Below, piece after piece: positions 15,383 to 24,416 of a stretch of 39,226 nt of DNA (position 1 is its first letter; every line of letters starts with the position of its first letter). Both the position numbers and the translations under genes were made by a program. The stretch is from Blastocatellia bacterium (lineage in GTDB: Bacteria > Acidobacteriota > Blastocatellia > Pyrinomonadales > Pyrinomonadaceae): positions 1 through 39,226 of the forward strand of contig JAEUQI010000024.1 in assembly GCA_016789145.1 (NCBI GenBank), written 5' to 3'. The notes below the pieces were generated by a model. That model had not been told where the DNA came from and made no database searches. It saw only the letters and a program-made list of their open reading frames with translations.

Positions 15383-18300
15383 ATGACGAATAAAATTTAC
15401 TTTAGAATTATGCTGGCGGCTCTCTTTGCCGTCATCTCATCGGTCTCGATCACCGCTCAGGTGACCACCGGTGAAATTGTTGGCCGTGTCGTTGACGGCC
15501 AGAACCAGCCTGTTGCAGGTGCTGCTGTCGAAGCAACGCACGAGCCAACTGGTACCGTTTACAATACTGTTACAAATGACGCCGGTCGCTATGCGATCCC
15601 TGCGATGAGGGTTGGCGGCCCGTACACAGTCAAGGTCAGCTTGGTTGGCTTTAAGGATCAGACCAGGAACAACATCCAACTGAGCCTTGGAACCGCGGCG
15701 ACGCTCAATTTCAACATGAGTGCGGCGATCGACGTCGAGGTGACTGTGACGAACGATGAGATCTTCAGTGAGGTCCGAACCGGCGCAGCGACAAGCATCA
15801 ATAACGAAACAGTTCAATCGCTGCCGACCATTAACCGTACGATCAACGATTTCACGCGTCTTTCGCCGCAAGCAGGCGGCGGCGGCACATTCGCTGGACA
15901 AGACAATCGTCTAAATAACATTACGATCGATGGTTCGTATTTCAACAATTCATTCGGTTTGGCGGGCCAACCCGGAGAGCGAACCGGCGTTTCGCCTATT
16001 TCGCTTGACGCGATCGAGGAATTTCAGGTAAACGTTGCCCCGTACGACGTTCGCCAAGGTAACTTTGTCGGTGCCGGCGTCAATACTGTGACCCGAAGCG
16101 GTACGAATCAGTACAACGGTTCGTTCTATTACCTCTTCCGACGACCAAACCTGGTCGGTAAAGAAGCAGGAGACAATGCATTCAACCCTGGCAATTTCAA
16201 GTTTAGGAATTGGGGTTTCCGCGTAGGCGGTCCAATGCCGTTCTTTAATTTCGGAGAGTCCGGTAGCGGCTCTGACTACAAGCCTTATTTCATCTCAGGT
16301 AAGAACAAGCTGTTTTTCTTCCTTAGCTACGAGAACGAGGAATTGACTGAGCCTGGAACTACTTTTGTGGCTCGTAACAGTACTGCCGAAGCAGTTACCG
16401 GAAACGTTACTCGCGTATTGAAGAGCGACCTGGATAACCTTAGCAATTACCTTAGGACGAACTTTAACTACGAGACCGGTCCATATCAGGGTTATGATCA
16501 TGCGACACCTGCTAAGAAATGGCTCTTCCGAACCGATTACAATATTAACGACAAGAATCGTTTGACTCTGCGTTATATTCACCTCGATTCAGAAACCGAC
16601 GTGCTTCTTTCAAATTCCGCATCGCTTGGTTTTGGCAACCGCCGCTCGAGTTCGAACGGCCTGAACTTTCAGAATTCGAACTATAAGATCCTCGAGAATA
16701 TTCGCTCGTTTGTTGGCGAATGGACCTCGTCGTTCTCAAGCACTGTCGCCAATAGTTTGATCGTCGGCTATACGAAACAGGATGAAAGTCGTGACTCACG
16801 CGGTTCATTCTTCCCGATGGTCGATATCCTCGACGCAGGTTCGGTATACACGACTTTCGGTTTCGAACCTTTTACTCCGAACAATGAACTGCGATACAAA
16901 TCGTTCCAGATCCAGGACAATTTGACCTACTACCGCGGATCGCATACGTTATCGGCGGGCGTCAGCTTTGAGAACTATCAGTCTGAGAACGTGTTCTTCC
17001 CGGGATCGCAGAGCGTATACATTTACAATTCGCTCAACGATTTCTATGCCGATGCCAACGGCTATCTTGCAAATCCAAACCGCACTACGTCGCCGATCAC
17101 ACTTCGTCGATTCCAAGTACGATGGTCGAACATACCTAATCTTGAAAAGCCTATCCAGCCGCTCAAGGTAAACTATGTTGGATTTTATGGTCAGGACAAC
17201 TGGAAGGTTTGGGATAACTTCTCACTTTCTTACGGCCTACGCATTGATGTTCCATTTTTCGGTGCAACCGGCTTTGCCAATTCCCAAGTTGACGGCTTGA
17301 ATTTCCGTGATGAGAACGGTGCTACCGTTAAGTACAGCACGGCTACTTTGCCTGGTGCGAACATTCTTTATTCGCCACGTGTCGGAATGAACTGGAGCCC
17401 GCTCAAGAGCGGTCGTGTTCAGGTTCGCGGCGGTACTGGTATTTTCACTGCCCGTCCTGCCTATGTATGGATCTCGAACCAGATCGGCAACAACGGAGTC
17501 CTAACCGGCTTCGAAGAGATCAACAACGGCACGAACCGTCCTTTCCATCCGAACCCGAACCGCTATAAGCCAACCAATGTAACGGGTGCTCCGGCATCTT
17601 CATACGAGTTGGCACTGACGGACCCTTCGTTCCGATTCCCTCAGATCTGGCGTTCGAGTCTTGCAATGGACGTTAAGATCCCCTGGGGCTTGGTCGCGGG
17701 TGCTGAGTTCATGAACTCAATGGACGTGAACGGTATCTATTACATCAATGCAAACCTGACGCCGGCGAACACATCGTTCACAGGCGTCGATAATCGCCCG
17801 CGTTGGACGACGAGCAACCGTATCAATTCGGCGATCACGAGTGCAGTTGTTCTTAAGAATCAAAGTGTTGGCAAGAGCTGGAACTTGGCATTCACCCTCG
17901 AGCGTCCGTTCAAGAACGGATTGTATGTTAAGGGTGCCTATGCTTACGGTGATTCAAGGAATACCGTTGACCCCGGTTCGATCGCCTTTGGTTCATGGAA
18001 TGGCAATCAGCATTTTAACAACCCGAATAACCCCGGAGTCGGAGTTAGTGCCTCCGCTGTCAGACACCGCACTTTCGGTACTGTTTCCTATCGCAAAGAG
18101 TACTTCAAGTTTGGTGCGACCAGCGTCTCGATGTTCATCGAAAACCGCTCGGGCGGAAATGGTAGCTATGTTTTCAGCGGCGACCTTAACGGCGACGGTG
18201 GAACTGCCAACGATCTGATCTACATTCCGAAAGACCAGTCGGAGATGAATTTTGGTAACATCACCACTTCAACGGGTACGATCACGGTAACGGCGGCTCA

Positions 18301-18736
18301 GCAGGCTACTGCTTGGGAAGCATTCATTAACCAGGATCCTTACCTGTCGAAGAATCGCGGCAAGTATGCGGTTCGGGGTGCGGCTTTCCGCCCACACTTC
18401 ACCCGTGCCGATCTTAGCGTCGCTCAGGATCTGTTCTTTAAGGTGGCGGGAACCACGCAGAAGTTTCAGGTTCGCTTCGACATCTTGAACTTCGGCAACA
18501 TGCTCAATAAGAATTGGGGTGTCGGTGAAGCATTCACTTCGCTGTCGCCACTTATCACAACGAGCACAAGTGGCACAGCTACCTGTCGAGTCGGTTCCGC
18601 CGTCGCGAGCGCTCCATCGTATTGCTTGCGAACAACGAGCGGCACCAACCTCATCAACTCGTCTTACATTAAGACAGCTGGTGTTACTGACGTTTACCGA
18701 ATTCAGATCGGACTTCGTTATATCTTTAACAAATAG
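15383..18736 (+). CDS. TonB-dependent receptor, Oar type
   Basis: 1117 residues, outer membrane. A signal peptide (ending SSVSITAQ at about 26) is followed by a carboxypeptidase-like regulatory domain (about 27-115: TGEIVGRVVDGQNQPVAGA ... DAGRYAIPAMRVGGPYTVKV). Next come a plug with LDAIEEFQVNVAPYDVRQGNFVGAGVN and VTRSGTNQYNGSFYYLFRR, and a long beta barrel ending in an aromatic-rich strand (YRIQIGLRYIFNK). The Oar-like architecture is greatly expanded in Acidobacteriota; ligands are mostly unknown (oligosaccharides, peptides or metal chelates are possible). Single gene with its own terminator. A GAGG Shine-Dalgarno-like element lies 13 bp before the ATG. Confidence 0.95.
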   Translation: MTNKIYFRIMLAALFAVISSVSITAQVTTGEIVGRVVDGQNQPVAGAAVEATHEPTGTVYNTVTNDAGRYAIPAMRVGGPYTVKVSLVGFKDQTRNNIQLSLGTAATLNFNMSAAIDVEVTVTNDEIFSEVRTGAATSINNETVQSLPTINRTINDFTRLSPQAGGGGTFAGQDNRLNNITIDGSYFNNSFGLAGQPGERTGVSPISLDAIEEFQVNVAPYDVRQGNFVGAGVNTVTRSGTNQYNGSFYYLFRRPNLVGKEAGDNAFNPGNFKFRNWGFRVGGPMPFFNFGESGSGSDYKPYFISGKNKLFFFLSYENEELTEPGTTFVARNSTAEAVTGNVTRVLKSDLDNLSNYLRTNFNYETGPYQGYDHATPAKKWLFRTDYNINDKNRLTLRYIHLDSETDVLLSNSASLGFGNRRSSSNGLNFQNSNYKILENIRSFVGEWTSSFSSTVANSLIVGYTKQDESRDSRGSFFPMVDILDAGSVYTTFGFEPFTPNNELRYKSFQIQDNLTYYRGSHTLSAGVSFENYQSENVFFPGSQSVYIYNSLNDFYADANGYLANPNRTTSPITLRRFQVRWSNIPNLEKPIQPLKVNYVGFYGQDNWKVWDNFSLSYGLRIDVPFFGATGFANSQVDGLNFRDENGATVKYSTATLPGANILYSPRVGMNWSPLKSGRVQVRGGTGIFTARPAYVWISNQIGNNGVLTGFEEINNGTNRPFHPNPNRYKPTNVTGAPASSYELALTDPSFRFPQIWRSSLAMDVKIPWGLVAGAEFMNSMDVNGIYYINANLTPANTSFTGVDNRPRWTTSNRINSAITSAVVLKNQSVGKSWNLAFTLERPFKNGLYVKGAYAYGDSRNTVDPGSIAFGSWNGNQHFNNPNNPGVGVSASAVRHRTFGTVSYRKEYFKFGATSVSMFIENRSGGNGSYVFSGDLNGDGGTANDLIYIPKDQSEMNFGNITTSTGTITVTAAQQATAWEAFINQDPYLSKNRGKYAVRGAAFRPHFTRADLSVAQDLFFKVAGTTQKFQVRFDILNFGNMLNKNWGVGEAFTSLSPLITTSTSGTATCRVGSAVASAPSYCLRTTSGTNLINSSYIKTAGVTDVYRIQIGLRYIFNK

Positions 18737-18762
18737 TCCGAACTTTTGGTGTAAATCACTTT

Positions 18763-18798
18763 GGCCCGCATCCTCGGATGCGGGCCTTTTTCTTTTTG
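18763..18798 (+). terminator. Intrinsic terminator of the TonB receptor gene
   Basis: GGCCCGCATCC (18763-18773), loop TC, GGATGCGGGCC (18776-18786), then TTTTTCTTTTT: a textbook rho-independent terminator 26 bp after the stop. Confidence 0.93.
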
Positions 18799-18844
18799 TT
18801 CTGGTCGCTTTTTTTGGATTGTAGTTTCTACTAAACTTCCAAGA

Positions 18845-19945
18845 GTGAAGATCCTACATATTTCATCTGCTCGAGATTTCGGTGGAGGCGAAAGGCACCT
18901 TGTAGATCTATGCCGAGAATTGAGCAAGCGAGGACATGAGATATTCGTAGCGTTGAGGCCAACTTGTACGTGGAAGGATCGGCTCGACTTTGTGCCGGAA
19001 CAGAATTTTCTCACGGTTTCGATACGTAATTCGTTTGGTATGTTCAGTGCGAAGCGGATCGCTTCGTTTGTACAAAAGCGAGGTATTGAGATCGTGCATG
19101 CACATCTTGCACGCGATTATCTGGCAGCGAGCGTCGCAAATCGTCTGGCGTCGAGATCAATACTCGTCTTAACAAGGCATGTTGTCTTTTCGATGAAGCC
19201 TTTCCACAAGCTCGCCTTGAGAAACGTTGATGCGGCGATCGCAGTATCGTCAGTCGTTGAAACCGAATTGAAGAAGATCTTTCCGCCGAGCAAGATACAC
19301 CTTATACATAACGGACTGAAATTTGGCGGCAACGAAGAAAGGAGCATCTCAGGCAATAGGTTTCGTGAGTTCCATTCAATTCCACTTGATGCGCCGCTGA
19401 TCGGGACCGTAGGCGAGCTGAAACCCTTGAAGGGACAAAGAGACTTTGTGATCGCTGCCGATCAGATCGTCAAAGAGTTTCCAGATGCTCGCTTTGTAGT
19501 TGCCGGACTGGACAATACTATCGACAAGCGATTTCGTCGAGAGTTGAAGCGACTTGTTGCCGTTTTTGGACTTGAACATCAGTTCCTTTGGCTCGATTGG
19601 GTCGATGATCTGACGCCTCTGCTATCGGCGTTAAATGTTTATGTCGCACCTTCTCATAGTGAGAGTTTCGGACTCGCGACGCTTGAAGCCATGTCGAACG
19701 CTGTACCGGTTGTATCGACGGCCACCGACGGCGCGAAAGAAATGGTCGACGATAGATCACTTCTTGTCCAGATCGAGGACCCGATCGCAATTGCAGAAAT
19801 GGTCGTCCGCCTGCTACGCTCGCCCGAAAACGCAAGCGACACTGCTGAGAAACTCAAGAATTCTGCACTTTCTCGATACTCGCTTGATAAGATGGTTGAA
19901 AGAACCGAAACCCTTTACCGAGATCTCATTGCTTCACATGGGTAA
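18845..19945 (+). CDS. Family 4 glycosyltransferase (GT-B fold)
   Basis: 366 residues from GTG 18845 (VKILHISSARDFGGGERHLVDL). A longer frame from 18761 would run through the terminator and is rejected. N-terminal GT-B half: the glycine-rich GGGERHL loop, IVHAHLARDY, and LVLTRHVVFSMKPFHK. C-terminal donor half: IGTVGELKPLKGQRDFV, then YVAPSHSESFGLATLEAM with the E-x7-E motif of retaining GT4 enzymes. It probably transfers a sugar from a nucleotide donor during polysaccharide, glycolipid or LPS synthesis. No cluster partner is adjacent, so the acceptor is unknown. Its 3' end overlaps the convergent PAAR-like gene by about 20 bp. Confidence 0.9.
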   Translation: MKILHISSARDFGGGERHLVDLCRELSKRGHEIFVALRPTCTWKDRLDFVPEQNFLTVSIRNSFGMFSAKRIASFVQKRGIEIVHAHLARDYLAASVANRLASRSILVLTRHVVFSMKPFHKLALRNVDAAIAVSSVVETELKKIFPPSKIHLIHNGLKFGGNEERSISGNRFREFHSIPLDAPLIGTVGELKPLKGQRDFVIAADQIVKEFPDARFVVAGLDNTIDKRFRRELKRLVAVFGLEHQFLWLDWVDDLTPLLSALNVYVAPSHSESFGLATLEAMSNAVPVVSTATDGAKEMVDDRSLLVQIEDPIAIAEMVVRLLRSPENASDTAEKLKNSALSRYSLDKMVERTETLYRDLIASHG

Positions 19946-20282
19946 AGGTGTCTGGTTCACGTTGCCCGGTTTGGGTGTAAGCGATCGTGACCGGCCCCTG
20001 CGGAATGCCTGATGCGGTCTCGCACAGTCCAACACTGTTAAGCGTCAAGAGAGGGACGCCCTTTACCAAAAGATTTACCGTCGGGTTGAGCCAGACGACT
20101 CGATGACACGGGCTCGGTGCATATGTGAAATGCGGACAGCCCACGACCATAAAAATATCAGTAAAGAACAAAGGGAACCGACCGTCGACTCGATAGCTTG
20201 AATAGGTAGTTGGTGTGTGCATCACGACTCCTCCGTGCGGACACAACATAACTGATCTCGAATTAAGAAGTAGTGCTCCCAT
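19926..20282 (-). CDS. Small Cys/His-rich PAAR-like protein
   Basis: 118 residues from ATG 20282, which has a GGGAG Shine-Dalgarno 8 bp upstream; a TTG at 20297 is less likely. Conserved pattern: MLCPHGG (C14, H16), a central VVGCPH (C49, H51), PCHRVVWLNP (C59), then GVPLLTLNSVGLC and GIPQGPVTI. I recall this order from small proteins linked to contractile injection systems and phage-tail-like particles, where PAAR-type proteins cap the spike tip, with Cys/His residues binding a metal. No sheath, tube, spike or baseplate gene is in the window, so here it is an orphan. No signal peptide. The family assignment is from memory of the motif pattern. Confidence 0.7.
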   Translation of the reverse strand: MGALLLNSRSVMLCPHGGVVMHTPTTYSSYRVDGRFPLFFTDIFMVVGCPHFTYAPSPCHRVVWLNPTVNLLVKGVPLLTLNSVGLCETASGIPQGPVTIAYTQTGQREPDTFTHVKQ

Positions 20283-20327
20283 ACCGTTTGCTCCCAATGT
20301 GTCTCGAACAACATCACTGACAACTAA

Positions 20328-20342
20328 GTGACGTTATGTCAC
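20328..20342. promoter_or_regulatory. Inverted repeat, possible operator in a divergent promoter region
   Basis: GTGAC (20328-20332), 5 bp, GTCAC (20338-20342), in the 91-bp gap between the minus-strand PAAR-like gene and the plus-strand M14-recN cluster. The size and symmetry fit a dimeric regulator, but nothing identifies which. Confidence 0.35.
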
Positions 20343-20373
20343 GTCGAATTTTGCGCTAAATCGACTCGCAATA

Positions 20374-21702
20374 ATGCATATGAGAGTTTATCTTAATCTA
20401 ATGAAACAGTCAGCTCTGCTTCTGAGCGTTGTGATAGCACTAACGATGTCAGCATTTGCACAAACTCCAAAGGAACTTGCGGATCTGTGGGAAAAGTATC
20501 ATATCGCGACAAAGTTTCCATCGGACGCTCGGCACGCAGACCTCAAGATCTATCTCGAAAAATTGCGGCAGATGAGCATACCGATAAATGAGGTTGGCAA
20601 AAGCCATGAGGGCCGCGAGATCTACCAAATGCAGTTCGGACGCGGCCCGCTAAAGATCTTTATGTGGTCGCAGATGCATGGCGACGAACCGACCGCAACA
20701 TCTACGCTGGTAGATATGTTCGCGTTCTTTCAGCAGAATCGTGATCTGGCTTGGGTCAAAGAAATAGAGGACAAACTGACGATCCGAGCCGTCCCTATGC
20801 TCAATCCGGACGGTGCCGAAGTCTACAAACGTCACAACGCACAGAATCTTGACATCAATCGCGACGCTCTGAACCTAAAGTCGCCCGAAGCTCAACTATT
20901 GAAACGCCTTCGCGACGAGTGGCAACCGGCGATCGGATTTAATCTGCATAATCAACGCGAGTTGACTACCGTTGGAAACGCTCCGAGACAGGCGGCAATC
21001 TCTCTGCTGGTTGTTTACGGCGACGCGGCAAAAACGCCGTCAGACGGTCATTCGCGCAATGAACGCATCGCTTCGGTTATGGTCAGAGCGTTGAACGAGT
21101 TCATTCCCGGACATATTGGCCGCTACGGTGACGAGTGGACGCCGACGGCGTTTGGAGATAATTTCTCAGCTTGGGGAACGCCCGTGATCCTGGTCGAAAC
21201 CGGCGCATTGTACGGAAAAGACGAGAAGTTTTTAGTTAAAATGAATTTTGTGGCATTTATCACCGCGATTCGTTCGATCGTCACAGGTAGCGAACGCACA
21301 CAAGATCCGAATCTTTACATCAACTTGCCTGAAAATGGCTCAGGCGGCCTAGTCAGTTTCGTATTTCGTGGTGCAGGTATCGTTTATAATGATGGCTCCG
21401 TGAAGGTTGGGGACATTTCGGCCGTCACTCAACGTCGACGGGCCAGTTTTCTACAGTCAAATGTTATCAGCGGCTTAGGAAGTATCGGTAAGGTTCGAGG
21501 ACTCGAAGAGTATGACGGCTCGCAATTCAATGTTGTTCAGAGGCTCGGACAAATGGCGACCGGAAAGGGTGCCGAGTTCTATTTTTTCAAACGCGATCGG
21601 GCGATCGATTGGACAACACTCGATGTAGCTCAGACAAAACCTGACGCTGTTTTCTCGTTTGGAAAGTGGACCGTCGGTGATGGAAAAGTGCCGCGAAGAT
21701 AG
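20374..21702 (+). CDS. Secreted M14-family zinc carboxypeptidase
   Basis: About 442 residues. Metallocarboxypeptidase with zinc ligands H102 and E105 (MHGDE) and H192 (NLHNQ), substrate-binding NPDG and LDINRD, and the probable general base E275 (VETGALYG). A signal peptide (MKQSALLLSVVIALTMSAFAQ) begins at an internal ATG (20401). Three nearby ATGs make the start uncertain and none has a strong Shine-Dalgarno. It removes C-terminal residues from peptides, or cleaves peptidoglycan peptides, in the periplasm. First gene of a tight plus-strand cluster; recN follows after 3 bp. Confidence 0.88.
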   Translation: MHMRVYLNLMKQSALLLSVVIALTMSAFAQTPKELADLWEKYHIATKFPSDARHADLKIYLEKLRQMSIPINEVGKSHEGREIYQMQFGRGPLKIFMWSQMHGDEPTATSTLVDMFAFFQQNRDLAWVKEIEDKLTIRAVPMLNPDGAEVYKRHNAQNLDINRDALNLKSPEAQLLKRLRDEWQPAIGFNLHNQRELTTVGNAPRQAAISLLVVYGDAAKTPSDGHSRNERIASVMVRALNEFIPGHIGRYGDEWTPTAFGDNFSAWGTPVILVETGALYGKDEKFLVKMNFVAFITAIRSIVTGSERTQDPNLYINLPENGSGGLVSFVFRGAGIVYNDGSVKVGDISAVTQRRRASFLQSNVISGLGSIGKVRGLEEYDGSQFNVVQRLGQMATGKGAEFYFFKRDRAIDWTTLDVAQTKPDAVFSFGKWTVGDGKVPRR

Positions 21703-21705
21703 ATA

Positions 21706-23397
21706 ATGCTTACGCTACTCAGGATCCAGAACGTTGCGTTGATCGACAAGCTTGAGGTCGAGCTGTCGGCCGGGCTCTGTCTGCTCACGGGCGAAACAGG
21801 CTCGGGAAAATCGATCATTGTCGATAGTCTTGGAGCTCTCGCCGGTAGCCGCGTAACCAATGATCTAATCAAGCAAGGAAGCGAAACGGCTACGATCGAA
21901 GGCGAATTCAGGCCGGCCAAAACATCGGCGGTTTGGATCGAACTTGATAAGGCAGGTATTGAAGCTGACTCCGGCTCTCCGCTCGTTATTCGCCGCGACA
22001 TTTCACTCGCGGGAAAGAATCGCGTGTTCATCAATGGCCAGCTTTCGACCGCAGGTGTCCTGAAGCGAGTGGGCGATCATCTCGTCGATATCCACGGACA
22101 GGGCGAACAAGCGGCACTTTATGACGTCGAACAACATTGCCTATTGCTGGACGAATTCGCTGAGCATGCCAGCTTGCTCAAAAAGGTGCAAGCGGCATAC
22201 GACGCTTGGAACAAGGTGAATACTCAACTTTCGACACTTCATCGTGACGAGAATGAGAAGCTGCAACTGATTGACATCTTAACCTTCCAGATCAACGAGA
22301 TCGAAAGAGTGTCGCCTGTCGTCGGCGAAGATGACGAACTAGACGCAGAAAAGCGCCGCTTGGCTAACAGCGAGAAGATCACGTCGCTTAGCACCGAACT
22401 CTATAACACTCTCTATGACGACGAGAATTCAACGCTATCGACACTAGAGCGTTCGGCACGGCTCACGGCAGAGCTTGGTGAATTCGACGCTTCGTTCCGA
22501 GAATTTGACGAAGGCATCAGGGATGCGATCGCGGTGGTCAATGAGCTTGCACGAACTGCTCGTGATGGCCGTTCGAAGATCGATTTTTCTCCCGAACGGC
22601 AAGCCGAGATCGAAGACAGGCTCGCGACATTGTCACAACTTAAACGCAAATACGGCGGCACTATCGAGGCCATTCTCGAACACCTTGAGACTTCTCAGGA
22701 TAAACTTGCACAGTTGCAGAACGACGAATTTCACGAAGAAGAACTGCGAAAGCAGCTGACGGCGGCTGAGACAGAATATGATGCTATTGCTGAAAGGCTC
22801 AGTTCGTCACGAACCGCAGCTGCAAAGAAGTTGAACAAGTCTGTTGAGACGGCTCTCGCAGACGTTGCTTTGGAGCGAGCGGTATTTGAGACTCGTGTGA
22901 GCGCGGTTTCAGAAAAGTCTTCACCAACCGGCCGCGACGACGTCGAATTCTATTTTTCTGCTAATCCAGGCGAGCCGCCGCGGCCGCTCGCTCGTGTTGC
23001 CTCGGGCGGCGAAGCCTCACGATTGATGCTAACAGTCAAAACCGTGATCGCCGGCAATGAGCCGAAGACCTCAGTGTTTGACGAGGTTGATACGGGCATT
23101 GGCGGTCGTGTGGCTGAGGCCGTCGGCAAGAAACTCAAGGCTTTGTCGCGATCACAGCAGGTTCTGTGCGTCACTCATCAACCGCAGATCGCCGCACTCG
23201 CGGACATACATATTGTTGTCGAGAAACAACACGGACGTGATTCGACCTCAGTTTCCGCACGTCAACTAACGGCGGACGAGCGAGTCGATGAGATCGCCCG
23301 TATGCTCGCAGGCGAATCAATTACAGATGCTGCACGCGAGAATGCGAAGACGATGATTGCGGCAAATACCGATCGTGTGAAAGGAGCAAAGAACTGA
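21706..23397 (+). CDS. recN: DNA repair protein RecN
   Basis: 563 residues, the usual RecN length. SMC-like ATPase acting at double-strand breaks. Walker A is GETGSGKS (29-36) and the N-terminal RecN signature is IQNVALIDKLEVEL. A long coiled coil (about 150-370) is followed by the ABC-type signature LARVASGGEASRLML (about 428-442) and Walker B TSVFDEVDTGIGG (about 455-467). The C-terminal switch is CVTHQPQIAALAD. Start ATG is 3 bp after the M14 stop, so the genes are probably co-transcribed; the pairing is odd for an SOS gene. No SOS box could be recognised. Confidence 0.97.
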   Translation: MLTLLRIQNVALIDKLEVELSAGLCLLTGETGSGKSIIVDSLGALAGSRVTNDLIKQGSETATIEGEFRPAKTSAVWIELDKAGIEADSGSPLVIRRDISLAGKNRVFINGQLSTAGVLKRVGDHLVDIHGQGEQAALYDVEQHCLLLDEFAEHASLLKKVQAAYDAWNKVNTQLSTLHRDENEKLQLIDILTFQINEIERVSPVVGEDDELDAEKRRLANSEKITSLSTELYNTLYDDENSTLSTLERSARLTAELGEFDASFREFDEGIRDAIAVVNELARTARDGRSKIDFSPERQAEIEDRLATLSQLKRKYGGTIEAILEHLETSQDKLAQLQNDEFHEEELRKQLTAAETEYDAIAERLSSSRTAAAKKLNKSVETALADVALERAVFETRVSAVSEKSSPTGRDDVEFYFSANPGEPPRPLARVASGGEASRLMLTVKTVIAGNEPKTSVFDEVDTGIGGRVAEAVGKKLKALSRSQQVLCVTHQPQIAALADIHIVVEKQHGRDSTSVSARQLTADERVDEIARMLAGESITDAARENAKTMIAANTDRVKGAKN

Positions 23398-23402
23398 AAC
23401 CT

Positions 23403-24416
23403 ATGGCTTCTGAGATAATCGCAAAGGTGTTTCGCGGAGAAACCGTCGAGTCACTTCACCACGGCCATCTCGCCGTAGTTGAAAACGGATCGCTGGTTAC
23501 ATCGATCGGTGATCCGAATATGGTCACGTATTTTCGTTCTGCGGCAAAGGCCTTTCAGGCGATACCATTCGTAACCAGCGGCGCGGCGGATGCTTTCGGC
23601 TTTTCCGAGCGGGAATTCGCGTTGGCGGTAGCGTCGCACTCCGGCGAACCTGAGCACGTCGCCCTTGCAGCCGCGATGCTTGAGAAAGCCGGTCTTGGCG
23701 AAGCAGACCTTCGCTGTGGCACGCACCTACCATTCGATCAAAATTCCGCTCACGCTCTCATCGCGAATGGTCGCGAGCCGTCGCAGTTACACAATAATTG
23801 TTCCGGAAAACACGCGGCAATGTTGGCGTTCGCCAAACATATCGGTGCAACGACGGCGGATTATGATTCGACGGAGCATCGTATTCAGAAGAGAATTCTG
23901 CGATGCGTGTCGGAGTTTTCGGGTGTTCCCGAGAACCAGATAGCTATCGGTATAGATGGTTGTTCAGCCCCGAACTTTGCATTGCCGGTAGTCGCAATGG
24001 CGCGCAGTTTTGGAAAACTTGTTTCACCAACAGGTTTGCATGAGCTAACACGGCTTGCGTGCGATCGCATTGTAAAAGCAATGATCGCTCACCCTGATCT
24101 CGTAGGCGGCCGCGATCGTTTGGACACCAGGATCATGATGGCTGCGAACGGCAAAGTTATTTCAAAGGTTGGTGCCGATGGCGTTTGGCTCTGCGGCGTA
24201 TTGCCATGCGAACGATGGCCTAATGGTTTAGGCATCGCTCTTAAAGTTGAAGACGGAGATGATTTTAAGGCCCGACCTGTGGTTTCCATCGACATTTTGC
24301 GACAGCTTGGTATCTTTAGCTCCGAAGATCTTTCGGACCTTTCGCCCATGCCCGTGAAGAGCCGTCGAGGTGCCGTTGTGGGTATGATCAGAAGCACCGT
24401 AAACATAAATTTATGA
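23403..24416 (+). CDS. L-asparaginase, ReAV-like (Asparaginase_II family)
   Basis: 337 residues. Belongs to the class typified by the inducible Rhizobium etli enzyme ReAV, unrelated to the E. coli type I/II enzymes. Residues equivalent to the ReAV active site appear at a constant offset of two: S46-x-x-K49 (RSAAKAF), S78 (ASHSGEPEH), and the metal site C133, K136 (NNCSGKH) and C187 (IDGCSAPNF). K255 is the likely second lysine. It converts L-asparagine to aspartate and ammonia in the cytoplasm (no signal peptide). It starts 5 bp after recN and overlaps the next gene by ATGA, implying translational coupling. Confidence 0.92.
   Translation: MASEIIAKVFRGETVESLHHGHLAVVENGSLVTSIGDPNMVTYFRSAAKAFQAIPFVTSGAADAFGFSEREFALAVASHSGEPEHVALAAAMLEKAGLGEADLRCGTHLPFDQNSAHALIANGREPSQLHNNCSGKHAAMLAFAKHIGATTADYDSTEHRIQKRILRCVSEFSGVPENQIAIGIDGCSAPNFALPVVAMARSFGKLVSPTGLHELTRLACDRIVKAMIAHPDLVGGRDRLDTRIMMAANGKVISKVGADGVWLCGVLPCERWPNGLGIALKVEDGDDFKARPVVSIDILRQLGIFSSEDLSDLSPMPVKSRRGAVVGMIRSTVNINL

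Noticed and set aside
18761..18844. Extended start of the glycosyltransferase
   Set aside because: The first 28 codons would be translated from the TonB-receptor terminator hairpin and its T-run; the GT4 family begins at VKILHISS (18845).
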